Positions 31,531-41,970 of a DNA stretch of 64,000 bases are shown here, one piece after another. A program made the translations under genes and the position numbers. The notes below the pieces were generated by a model that saw only the letters and a list, made by a program, of their open reading frames with translations, had not been told where the DNA came from and made no database searches. The stretch spans positions 1-64,000 of the forward strand of contig WNNJ02003518.1 of the NCBI GenBank assembly GCA_012934845.2, given 5' to 3'. Source of the DNA: Pomphorhynchus laevis. Lineage: Eukaryota > Acanthocephala > Palaeacanthocephala > Echinorhynchida > Pomphorhynchidae. The first letter of the stretch is position 1, and each line of letters starts with the position of its first letter.

Positions 31531-32496
31531 TCAGTGTCGATCGTCAATGCAGCAACGATCACCTCCGGTTTGTCCACCGATTGCTTCACGGACCATCATG
31601 TGAGACGTCGCTCCTCCTCCTCTCGTGGGCACTTGATTTGAGGATGCGGTAAATACAGTTGAGGACCGGTGTCGTTGACTCATATCGTTAGCACTGTTAT
31701 TGCTAATGTGTCCGCTGTTCTTGTCGCCTGCTGGGCAAGCATCCGATGGAAACGCCTCTTTGTCAAATACCAAGTCGAAAGACGTAACATTATCAGCAAC
31801 TTTGCTACAATTGGAAGTCTTTATCGCAGCCCATGACATAGGGTGTGAGCAAGATGCGGCTACGCTTGAACTATTCTCGTGATCTTCTTTACTCTCTTCA
31901 CACTTCAGTAAGCGTTGCTGCAGATCCGCACATTTCTGAGCGAGGTCGAGCTTGTTCATAGACAGGTATTCATTGAACAGCACTCTGTATCTAGCATTTT
32001 CGATTTCTTCATCAATCGATTCACCAAAACGTCGTTTGAATTGGTCTACACTAGCCGCAATGAATACACGATCGGTAGGCACATCGGTACTGCTGCAGTT
32101 ATCCTTATAATAACAACCTTTCACAGACGGCATGACTGCTTTGTTACGGCTGTCCATAAGCAGATGATCATCCATAATAAATCGAGTAGTATTGTTCGGA
32201 GCGTGACAAGTAAATTGCTGTCTGCTCAGTTTATCACATTGCCGATAATGAACACTTCTACTGCTGCTGCTCTTAAACTCATATCGTTCATTCATTGCAG
32301 ATTGCATCGTGTATGTGTCGGATCCCGAGTTTCGCCGCTGTTCTACAACTCTAATTGCAAAACTTTTAAGAGAATTATCGGACTCGTGAGCTACAGCAGA
32401 TGGGCCCGCATGGCCTATTCCTTTCATCATCGATCTCCGTTGCGCATTGCGATTTAGTATTTTAATCAAGCGGTTACGCTTTCTAAGTGGCAGCAT
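31531..32496 (-). CDS. HEXIM-like protein (putative P-TEFb regulator), single exon
   Basis: A 321-codon frame from the first ATG (32496); the frame is open to 32550 but begins with GTG there. Two blocks recall HEXIM1/2, which hold P-TEFb inactive on 7SK RNA in the nucleus: PNNTTRFIMDDH (32199-32164), against the HEXIM PYNTTQFLMDDH motif, and about 60 residues later RRFGE...NEYLSMNKLDLAQKCADL (~32040-31920), against the MSKQEL coiled coil that binds cyclin T. The spacing fits. An N-terminal basic stretch (RKRNRLIKILNRNAQRR) could bind RNA but is not the usual HEXIM arginine-rich motif, and the PYYKL block is absent. The Ser/Asn-rich C-terminus is unlike HEXIM. It is the only host-like intact gene in the window; a divergent paralogue or old retrogene are both possible. 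Confidence 0.5.
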   Translation of the reverse strand: MLPLRKRNRLIKILNRNAQRRSMMKGIGHAGPSAVAHESDNSLKSFAIRVVEQRRNSGSDTYTMQSAMNERYEFKSSSSRSVHYRQCDKLSRQQFTCHAPNNTTRFIMDDHLLMDSRNKAVMPSVKGCYYKDNCSSTDVPTDRVFIAASVDQFKRRFGESIDEEIENARYRVLFNEYLSMNKLDLAQKCADLQQRLLKCEESKEDHENSSSVAASCSHPMSWAAIKTSNCSKVADNVTSFDLVFDKEAFPSDACPAGDKNSGHISNNSANDMSQRHRSSTVFTASSNQVPTRGGGATSHMMVREAIGGQTGGDRCCIDDRH

Positions 32497-32550
32497 TCCA
32501 GCTCTATTTGATGCCTTATGTAATGCACTTAGAACTGCCTTGTAACGCAC

Positions 32551-33060
32551 TCGTTACTATTAGAAGACTATTTTTCAAAGGGGCAAATAACCCTCACAAA
32601 GCATTTAGCAACTGTTTGCGACTATATAATCAGATATTATAAATTTCACGTTTAGTTTTTCAATCCCCTCTTTTTGTATAGGAACGGATTATCACTGTCC
32701 TCAGGTACACAAATTTTTACAATCTGCTATCTGTATACCTTACACATCGTCAGTATAAGTATCGTTTGCTATATTATAGTAACAATAACCACAGTATTCG
32801 CTTTTGTGCTGAGTCGCTGCTGCTTCCTTCTACTCTTTCTCATCAAAAGCGAATGAATTTTACCTGATTGCACAGATATTTATAGAAAATGTATGTGTGG
32901 TCGATATGGAAGAAGTGCACTACAGTTTTGCGATTTGTTAAGTAACTTTGATAGAATGACGTCACACATTGCAATATATAAGAGTAAAGTGTATTTAGGG
33001 AAAAACTTCACTTTATCGTCAAACTATCAATTTCGGAACTGCTTCATAAGACAAACAACA
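32551..33060. other. Upstream region of the HEXIM-like gene
   Basis: On the minus strand an AT-rich TATA-like patch (TATATAG/TATAAT) lies ~70-95 bases above the frame (about 32620-32645). No other gene is supported; short plus-strand frames here look like chance. Confidence 0.35.

Positions 33061-33063
<3 letters not shown>

Positions 33064-33149
<86 letters not shown>
33064..33149. repeat. (TA)n microsatellite, ~43 units
   Basis: An uninterrupted run of alternating T and A of about 86 bases. Useful as a marker; its length may vary or be mis-assembled. Confidence 0.97.
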
Positions 33150-33151
<2 letters not shown>

Positions 33152-36045
33152 GACTCAGCCAGAGTTCGGTGCTTTTCAAATTCAACGGCTGCAGTTGGGG
33201 ATTCAATAAGTTTCAGTTCGTTCAATTTGTAACCAATCGTTGACGAGAAACAGTAGGACATTGTTAAACAACATATATTATATAAAGAGATAGTTGTAAA
33301 AATTTCCATAGTATCCAGATGGAGTCCGAGTCGAGAGAAAGTAGACGGATAGATGATACCCCGGTATTCTCGTCGATATCGAGTCGGACTGTTAAATAAA
33401 GGTAGAACCCGGAATGTCTAGTGGTGAATCTCATATATCAAATAAGTTTAGTTTTCGTTCAGTATTCGTACTAATTAATTAAAAATTCTTTATTACGACC
33501 TATTAAAAAGAGCAGTACATAATAAAACTTTACTTTAATAACATTAAAGATCACCCTGTGCGGCTTTCCATACATAATGAGTGGACGAAAAAACTCATAG
33601 GGAAATATTTTTAATTTTATAAAAGATTGATTGAACTGACCACACAGCTATTCCCTTCAAAAGTATACACTTGAAGATATATTGGTTTTACGAAATAGAT
33701 TTCCAAAGCAAGTCATTAATATGTTTAATAAAGGATATTATAATGCTCAATTGATTATATTAGTGAAAAAACTGGAAGTCTTGGTCCGATTTATCTTCAG
33801 TGATAGCATGTATCTTAAAACCTATTCCCTATTATATGTAAAATGAGGAGCTAAGTGGAAAAATATGCAAAGAATTTGAATGTTTCACGATGAGCTGTAA
33901 ATAATTGGGAAATGACTATAAAGCGATAATAATAAAAGGTGAACTGGCTAAAATGACTCGATTTGAAGATCGCAGACTAGGTGTTGATGGACAAGAGTTG
34001 AAACTGGTCATTTTCGATCAAGGCCAAGCTATGTGGAGGCTCCCCACAGTGGTTTAAATATCAAAGATAGGGACACTTATTCATATATAGTGAAAATTCA
34101 AGATGTGTACATTGTGCTGTGGACATGATTCAAGCGCTTGACTGATAGGTATTCTTTCAAATGTACCAATTGTAGTTGGAATCATATAGCCTATTAGAGG
34201 CAATGCTCTCATTTTATAGAATATTGAAAATTAATATATGGTAATAGAATGAAACCATTGACTATTGATTCAGGGATATATTTTGCAAGTGTAAGTAAGA
34301 ACAAAGACGTTAAGCAAGATAAAAATTATTTTTACTCAAGAGGAAAATACCGGAATTAGAGCTGATAATTCAGTCTTCGAGTAATAAATAACAAAGTAGT
34401 TCGAATAACGCTCAAGATTTTCATGAAGAATTGACAAAAGTATTAAACGAAGAGATAATGTTACAAGCAGTGAAAATATTTTAGGAATTTAGACATGTGT
34501 ATAGGAATTTTGATATTTTAGTTAATAGACATAAGGTTGGTGCGGCTAACGAGTTGATCACTGGATCTTATACTATTTAACGTCAGGTAGTTAAAGATTC
34601 CGAAAGTATTATAGTATACGAGCCGAAGAAGCGGTTATAAGATAATAAGAACGAGAAAGATTTGAATAGTTGATGTGGGAGATAGGTATTTTGTAAAATT
34701 AACCCGCTCTAATCAATATCCAGCTTGACCATATAATTTGCTTTAAGGGGATAGATAGAATTGGACTGATGCTTTACACGATGCACAGTTTCTGCAAGAT
34801 CGTGAGTTTTTCACAAGTTACATTATGAGTTAATGTTAGTAACGGTCATTCAGAACAATTTGGCTCCGCGACTAGAATTTTGTATTACAAAATTGTAGAG
34901 CACAATTATGGTATGTTCGTTTTTGGAGTGCAGGAGATGATTGGTTGACAATATCCACATTAGCAATGACGCATGGAAGAATAAAGTAAAAAAGAAAAAA
35001 CTTGAAATGCGATATTAAAGCTTTGACGTTAAGAATGAATTGCTTTGAGATTTTAATGACAACCAAGGACTCGTAATTGAAAAAATGATTGATGCTGAAT
35101 ATAGTTGCGTTAGCTGCCTATTCCCTCTTATTTTCACAAAGGGAGGAAAAAATAATCTACACAGGTTTTAGCGATTTTCAATGTGAAATTCTCTAATGCG
35201 GTCGTTATATGAGAAATTAATATTGACCTGAATATGTATGATTGCGGACGTTATTATGTTAAATGGAGACTATGCCCGAAGATCAAATGGTAGAAAAGAT
35301 TCGCTCCAAATACATCAGATATCGAGATATTCAACAAGAATTTACATGACTCTTTACTTAATAAAAATGATAGCTCTTATAAAATCACAATCAGGATGGT
35401 GTCTGATTATCTTTGGCAAGCAAGTAAGAAACTTTATAAACCTCTATCGATTATTCCTAACCACATTAAAACGAATCTTAAATTGAAGAAAGAGTGGTGG
35501 ATATCAAATTGGATGGGCAAGGTAGAATAATCGAAAATATAGGGAAAAGTGGAAGTTAAAAAAGAACATTTATAACCTGTATAAAGTACTCAAAATCATA
35601 TTGGTGCTGCATAACTAATGAATGAACTGTTTGCTGGAAAGTCAAAACTACAAATTAGATAAAATTAGGTAGAGAAAAAGTGATTTTATAAATTGTGGAA
35701 CATACTCGCAACCTCAGCAGTAAGAAAGAATGTCTTTGGACGCGTAACTTCTCGGCCTTGAAAATATTCACGTCTTAAGAATTGAGACAGGCCTGACAAA
35801 AAAGGGCTAAAGTTTCTTCTAATGGTTTATGTTCACCAACAGTGAACATAAAAATGATGTCTGATCACAATATAGAATTGATTATTTATAGTTCAGTGTC
35901 CTAAAGATACCCATCACAATTTTTTAACTCCCTACTAATGGATTTTGAGACATTTTTTTCATAAAAGGAGTGAGTATATTGAAGAAATCGAATACTTTGA
36001 TGATTGTCGAGGTTTTAGAAAGAGAATAGATAATATCAATGTAGT
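33150..36045. other. Long AT-rich region, unrecognised, with coding-like relics
   Basis: No intact gene. Some stretches still look coding: 33660-33830 (+), 33955-34060 (+; MTRFEDRRLGVDGQELKLV), 34490-34600 (+) and 35235-35530 (+; SSYKITIRMVSDYLWQASKK and LKLKKEWWISNWMGKVE in shifting frames). I cannot assign them to a family. They may be one decayed gene or element of about 2 kb. Confidence 0.4.
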
Positions 36046-36049
36046 TAAT

Positions 36050-36241
36050 AATAATTTATTTAATGTGGCAAACGCGTGACAACTTCACGCTTACAAGTCC
36101 ACTAACTAAAGAAAACAGCAGAAGTCATACAGGTTTATTAATTAATTGTTTAAATGTCATCGGATTATGCGTTTGAAGCACGGTATTGATGTTGATTGGC
36201 GGATATGAATGGGCAGATGATTCCATGAGAGAGGAGCAGCA
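36050..36241 (-). mobile_element. LINE F1-like 3' end, short
   Basis: 3' UTR plus ~30 codons of the ORF end, 5'-truncated. Hairpin 36074-36090 has the stem GCGTGA/TCACGC, a third variant compared with other copies, with all six pairs kept. Confidence 0.8.
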
Positions 36242-36372
36242 AATTTTAGGAAATTGCAAAACGTTTTCTATAGGGACTTGACCTGAAAGATTATTTATAC
36301 TCTTGATTTCTTTGCAGTCTTCGATAGTATTTCACAAGAAGCAAATATAGGGTTTGATTAGGGCTAAGGTGC

Positions 36373-36640
36373 TTAATGAATGGAGTGCACGTTTACTTTT
36401 AATAATAAAAAATAATCAGAATAAAATGACATAAATGCATCATCTACGTAACGCACGTAGAATCTTAGGCTGGATAAGCGTTGGTAAATGTCACCCTCCC
36501 AATTTCGTAAATAAATCTCAGCAAACGCTGGTCCTAATGGAGATCCCATTGCGACACCGTTAGATTGGACATACATATTTTTGTTGAACACAAAATGGTT
36601 TTTGTTAGTGCAGAACGAGATGAGTTCAAACCATTCAGAA
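36373..36640 (-). pseudogene. Canonical PLE RT palm fragment
   Basis: QSNGVAMGSPLGPAFAEIYL (motif B) and FYVRYVDDAFMSF (motif C) are typical of Penelope/Poseidon-type RTs. It faces a plus-strand piece with the same motif C at 36705, so the palm is present twice in inverted orientation. Confidence 0.8.
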
Positions 36641-36658
36641 AAACCGAGTGTCTAGTCA

Positions 36659-36699
36659 TGTTCCTTATCAGTCAGTGGATAAGTTCCTTATCAGTCAGT
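36659..36699. repeat. 18-bp tandem duplication at an inversion junction
   Basis: gttccttatcagtcagtg occurs twice with gataa between, exactly between the inverted PLE pieces. Confidence 0.85.
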
Positions 36700-37515
36700 G
36701 CATTACGTGGATGATGCATTTATGACATTTGGTTCTGATTTGCCTCAAGACGATTTTATTATTTAAGTCCTAAATTCTAAAGATAATAATATTAATTGGA
36801 GCATTGAACACCCTAATAACAACTGCATTAGTTTTTTTGGACGTAAAGATATTACTAGGTAATACAATCAGTACAGTAGTGCACATAAAGGATATCCCTA
36901 ACATTGTAACTAGCCGGTCATCTTATTCACCTGTAAAATGGAAAACGTCACAGACACGATTCCTATTCCTGCGAGCACACCGTATTTGCTCAAATGAACA
37001 TTTACTTTGGGATGAATTGAATTATATCTATTTTCTACTAAAACAATCATACTTTCCACCTAATATCATTAATCGCGCGTCCCATCATACCCGTCGCATC
37101 ATAAATGATTAAAGATAACGATCTGCAATTGAAGGGAAAAAGTTCATCGAGGTCCCATTCATCAACCAGAAGGCACATTCCTTAATGTGTAGCAATCTCG
37201 GTCTATGTAGAGATGACATATTTCCCTTCACTCGTTCACTACCTAGGCTATCCAGTATGTTTAAACTAAAACCAGAATTTGAATCGACCGGTGTTGTCTA
37301 CAATTTTCCATGCCTCCAGTGTAAGAAAATATGTGGGATAAACATGAAGACCGTTCGCTATCCGTGCCATAAAACACTCATATGTAATGAAGAGAGCATT
37401 ACACGCCAGTATACATCCTCTTTTACCATTTCTCAACATATAGGTGTTAATAAACACTTGATGGACATGAACCTAATTACACAACTGAAGAAAGAAACTA
37501 ACAAAAAAGCGTAAA
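36700..37515 (+). pseudogene. Canonical PLE: RT end and C-terminal GIY-YIG, broken
   Basis: Reads HYVDDAFMTFGSD (motif C, ~36705), INWSIEHPNNNCISFFGRKD (~36795-36850, abbreviated), the connecting region to ~37180, then FESTGVVYNFPCLQCKK (37275-37325), the GIY half of the endonuclease. The YIG half is degraded (CGINMKTVRYPCHK). Endonuclease after RT marks the classical Penelope order. At least three frame changes. Confidence 0.75.
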
Positions 37516-38221
37516 ATTATCGAAGCTATCTATCTTGAGACTTTTAAAGATTGCATAGTCTCCCTAACAATAAAGCAGACATCACATTAAAGCTTAGTTT
37601 AGACTTAGTTGCTAGAAATTGGTGTTTGCCACCATCAGTACAAATGAACAATGGATAAACATTTTTTTCTTATTGCAGTTTCTAATTCCTTTTACCAATG
37701 TGTTTTATTTCTAGACCTTGAAGATGACGTGCCGTAGTGTCGTCCAAATATTGGAATTTTGTAATCAAATAAATCTTCCTGTTTCCTCGCCTTGTAATAA
37801 TTCGGATTGGAAACGAATTTTCTCCAATATTTGTAGTATTTTTAATCTAAGACGAAAAATTTTTCTTTTTGATGAGATTGAACCTTATGAGGGGATATAT
37901 AGATATTGAAACACTTACGTAAGAATATACAGACGAGAATTTGACCAACTCATATAGTTATGAACATGCAATTGGCATCCGTCTTTGTCAAATTAAATAT
38001 TGTTACACTAGATAATGAATAAAATGATTTTATAAGGTCGGAACAGATGTATATAATTTAATTTGTTGATGGATGAAATAATTTTTGCTTATGGAATTGT
38101 TATTTTCATCAGAGAATGATATCTGGCTTTATACGTTTATTACTTTAGCTTTTTCTTTTGATTATTAGTGGTTTTTTACCATCTGTGGTTATCGTTTTGA
38201 AACTGAGAAAAAAATAATTAT
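37516..38221. other. Unassigned AT-rich spacer
   Basis: No gene supported. 37718-37909 (+) is open for 63 codons and may be decayed coding sequence, but I cannot place it. Confidence 0.4.
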
Positions 38222-38656
38222 ATGTTTTGATCACACATCCTACCATCTTGCTTCTCTCGATTTGCCTACAATTTATTGTCGTGTTCAAATTCGTCTTCTT
38301 ATCGTTGCTTTCCGCCTTGTAACTTTTCATACCCCTTCATTTCTCAATCTTCCTTTTCTTGATAATTCCCGTCCTGTTTACTGTTCCTTGCGTTCCTGTA
38401 ATTCCCTTCTTTTACATGTCCCAAACTACTCTACCTCCTTTGGACTCCGCTCCTTCCTGGTGGCTGCTCCTCTATCGTGGAATCATCTGCCCATTCATAT
38501 ACGCCAATCAACTTCCCTGCAGTGCTTCAAACGACAAATCCGATCCCATCTGAACAATTTAACTGCTTGACTTTCTCATTTTTGTTTGTGGACTTGTAAG
38601 CGTACAGCTTGTACGCATTTGCCACATTAAATAAATTTGTATTATTATTATTATAA
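38222..38656 (+). mobile_element. LINE F1 3' fragment, 5'-truncated, young-looking
   Basis: The last ~100 codons of F1 ORF2 (38262-38570, PTIYCRVQIRLLIVAF to RSHLNNLTA) in one open frame, followed by the UTR, hairpin 38600-38616 (GCGTAC/GTACGC) and tail ttgtattattattatta. By eye it is very close to the copies at 7.1-7.5 and 45.6-46.0 kb. Confidence 0.9.
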
Positions 38657-38795
38657 CTTGATAAAAAATAATATTTTCAAGGAAAACAGCGCTTATCTTC
38701 TACTGTAGCAGATTTGATGTATTCATTTGTAAAATCCATAGATTGTCGTTTATTTGAGTTTATTTTTATTTCCAATTCCCGAGAGATATCAATAA

Positions 38796-39130
38796 ATCTA
38801 CGGTATGCCCATGGGTACGCCAATGACGTCTGCTCTTGCAAATATTTACATGAACGCTCTCGAATCAGTGTGGATTGCTAAGGTATCGATAAAACCACTT
38901 TGCTATGTAAGGTATTTTGTTGATATATCGTTTCTATGGCCCGAAAATATAAAGAGCTTACTCTCTTCTTAGAAACTAATAAACAAAGAAGGATTACGTA
39001 AACTGACATTTGAGGTAGGTGACAGTGCAAAGTTTCTTGATTTACGATCTTTAAACATAAAGATAAATTGAAAACAACTTTTTACAGAAAACCAGTCCCC
39101 ATCCTTGCACCTTCATGCACGTAGCGCGCA
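38796..39130 (+). pseudogene. Canonical PLE RT fragment
   Basis: GMPMGTPMTSALANIYMNAL (motif B), RYFVDISFLWP (motif C, second Asp changed) and SAKFLDLRSL further on. It is a different PLE lineage from the Naiad-like element. Broken by stops. Confidence 0.75.
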
Positions 39131-39164
39131 CCCTCAAAGTTTAAAACATAATATTGTCTAACAA

Positions 39165-41970
39165 AAGATTCATTTTAATGTGGCAAATGCGTGCCAGCGC
39201 ACGCTTACATGACCACAACAAAACAAAAATTTAAATAATGTGTCGAGAAGGTATAAACGGAGGAGGTGTTTGAATGTGATAAAGGAGGGAGCACTGCGGA
39301 CGTCGAGAGGGAGTTGATTCCAGGCGAGTGAGGCGGCGACGAGGAAGGATCGGAGACCGTAGTTGTTTGAGTAATTCGGAACGTGGAGTAAGAGGGAATT
39401 ACGGGAACGCAGGGATAGCGAGGTGGGGCAAGTGTCGTCTAAGAAAGGAAGGTTGAGGAACGATGGGGAGCCGACAGCGATGAGACGAAACGTTACGATA
39501 AGAAGGCGGAGTTTGATGCGGATGTGGATGGTGGGCCAGGAGAGTTGGGCAAAATATGTGAATGTGTGGTCGAAGCTACGGAGACGAAAGATCACTCGAA
39601 CGGCGGTGTTGATTATTCGATGTAGGAGTAGGATGATGGATTTTAGAGAATCGGCGAAAAGGCTAAGGCAGTAATCGATTATAGGGAAAGAAGCGATGAA
39701 AGAAGAGACATACAATAATGGAAGCCGATAAGAGGGCGAATATTGCGGATGTCACGGAGAATTAAGTTAGACGAGCGGACCTTGTCACGGACGAAGGGTT
39801 TAAGGGAAAGGTGATCATCGAAATAGAAGCCTAAGAAAGTGAGATTGTGTACTATGGGGTTGATCGATGAGGCAAAATATACGGTGGGAAGATATATGTT
39901 TGGTTTACGGGGGAGGATCCACATTATTTTGGACTTGTCGGGGTTTAGAACGAGATAGAGATTGAAGAGACGTTTGTAGATAGAAGAAAGACAGTTGGGG
40001 CAGAAAAGCCGATATCGTGTATGCGATGTGCGGGTGCATGAGCATATATGAGGATGTCATCGGCGTATCGCATGACGTTAAAGGAGTAAGGTTTGATAAA
40101 CGGAGAGAGATCGCCAATCAGAAGTGAGAAAATCAGGGGACCTAGGACTGAACCTTGTGGGACCCTGCAAAAAAATAAAAATGAGAGGGGAGAATGATGA
40201 ATTAGAACAGACGCGAAAGAAACCGTCGGATAGACATGAGGCAAACCATGCTACGGAGAAAGAAGAAAAGTCGTAATCATAACGAAGGCGACAAAGGAGG
40301 ACGAAGTGGTCGACAATGTCGAATGCAGAGGAGAGGTCGAGGGAGATGAGAACACTATATGTAGCCTTGTCTCGAGAAATGATTAAGTCGTTGGAAACTT
40401 TCATGCAGACGATTTCTGTGGAGTGATTAGAGCGGAAAGCGGATTGATAAGCAGGGTACAGATTGGATGATGAGAGATAAGCGTTGATCTGTATTAATAT
40501 GATGCGTTCTAAGAGCTTAGAAAGAGTAGGGAGTAGTGAAATGGGGACGATAGCTAGAAGGAAGGGAGGGGTCGAGCGATTGTTTCTTAAAGAGGGGACG
40601 AACGATTGCGGATTTCCAGTGTGAAGGAAATATACGACCTCGGATAGGCGACTTACACAAGGTTATGAGAAATGGGGATATCGATGAGCATATCGATTTT
40701 AATATGTGAGTAGGCAGGGGATCGGCAGGTGAGGTTTTGTTGGGCAAGGACATGAGGACAGATGATACTTCTGTAGGTTGATACAGGGATAAGATGAAAG
40801 AATTCCGGGAGGATGAGATTAGACTGGGCAGAGTGGGATAGGATGGAGACCGGGGTGTGAGAGAGCAACGTGGATACTTTAGTCTGGAGAAATGACGAAT
40901 AATCATTGGCATTGATGTTGCACGGCGAAGAGGAGCGAGCAAGGATTGAGTTAAAAGTATGCCAGAGAGTCTTAGAGTTGAATGAAGTGATGATTTTATG
41001 CTGCCAGAAGGAGTTGCATTTGGTACGTAGTAGGTTGAGATGAGACCGGCGAAGAGCAAGATAGGAATCACGGAAAGACGGAGTGATCGAGCGGAAATCA
41101 CGTCTGAGAGAGCGGTGATAGACTCGAAAAGCATGGCGGAGTCGACGCTTTGATAGTAGGCATTGGATGTCAAACCATGGGGCACGGTGCAAGCGACGGT
41201 GTGGGTGAGACTTGAAGGGCAAGAGAATATCGAGAGTGGATGTGAGTTCAGAGTCGAAAAGAAAGGCGATATCGTGAGGAGATGAATATGTTATTGTGGG
41301 TAATGATAGAGATGATTTGAGTAAGGCAGAGCGGAGAAGGGAGAGGTCAAGATTTCTCCAAAGGCTACGTAGGATTGTAGGTGTGTGAGGAGGGGTGTGG
41401 TTGTAAGTAAGATCAAGGGTGACAAGAAAGTGATCGGATAGACCAGGATCAGAGATGGACAGTGAGGTGTATGTAGCAAAATGATCGGGGATGGCGATGA
41501 TGTCGAGTGCCCCACCTAGAATATGTGTGGGGGCAATGGAGATTAGTTTGTAATTGTAGTTGGATAGAATGTAGATGAACCGGATAGAATCCGTGGAAGA
41601 GGGGCGGTCTAGGCGGATATTGAAGTCGCCTAGAACGAGTGAAGGGATTGAGGACAAAGAACAATGAGAAAGGAGGTCAGCGAGTTCGGTAAAAAATAAG
41701 GCTGTAGGAGCTGATGAACCAGGACGGTATACAATGGCGAGATCTAGAGTGATCGGGTTAGAAGAACGACAAGTGAGCAATTCAAAAGATTAAGAACTGA
41801 AAGGGGGGTTGATTTTGCGAAGAGACGCGGAGTCACGCTCGAATGCGACGATGCCGCCATGATAAGAGAATTTAGAAGGGCATGAGCTGAGGGGGCTGGC
41901 GGATTCGACTAGGGAGCAACCGGCAGAGAGCAGACGGCGAATGGAAAGGTCGTTGGAATAGGAGGTCATC
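39165..41970 (-). mobile_element. LINE F2 (L2/Crack-like), 5'-truncated, broken
   Basis: The minus strand holds a large part of the endonuclease (IVYRPGSSAPTALFF, GDFNIRLDRPSS, LSDHFLVTLD; 41780-41400), the linker, the RT (LISLDLSSAFDIVDHF, ~40370-40330; GPQGSVLGPL-like motif B ~40165; YADDILIYAHAP ~40075; GFYFDDHLSLKPF ~39830) and the C-terminal domain to ~39170. Open blocks are 41780-40653, 40404-40078, 40244-39945, 39924-39679 and 39715-39170, so about five frame breaks. Hairpin 39189-39204 is GCGTGC/GCACGC. It meets a plus-strand F1 copy head to head at ~41970. Confidence 0.85.
40653..41780 (-). pseudogene. LINE F2 endonuclease and linker, longest open block
   Basis: 375 codons. The AP-endonuclease blocks VYRPGS, GDFNIRL, THILGGALDIIA and SDHFLVTL are intact, followed by WFDIQCLLSKRRLRHAF and an RT N-terminal region. 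The first endonuclease blocks (ESW region) lie upstream in another frame at ~41960-41800. It ends before RT motif A, so no complete enzyme is encoded. Confidence 0.8.

Noticed and set aside
31915-32457. 180-codon plus-strand ORF opposite the HEXIM-like gene
   Set aside because: No family resemblance, while the opposite strand carries the HEXIM-like motifs; it is an antisense shadow.
32893-33153. 86-codon ORF ending in Tyr-Ile repeats
   Set aside because: The C-terminal half is only the (TA)n microsatellite; no support for a gene.
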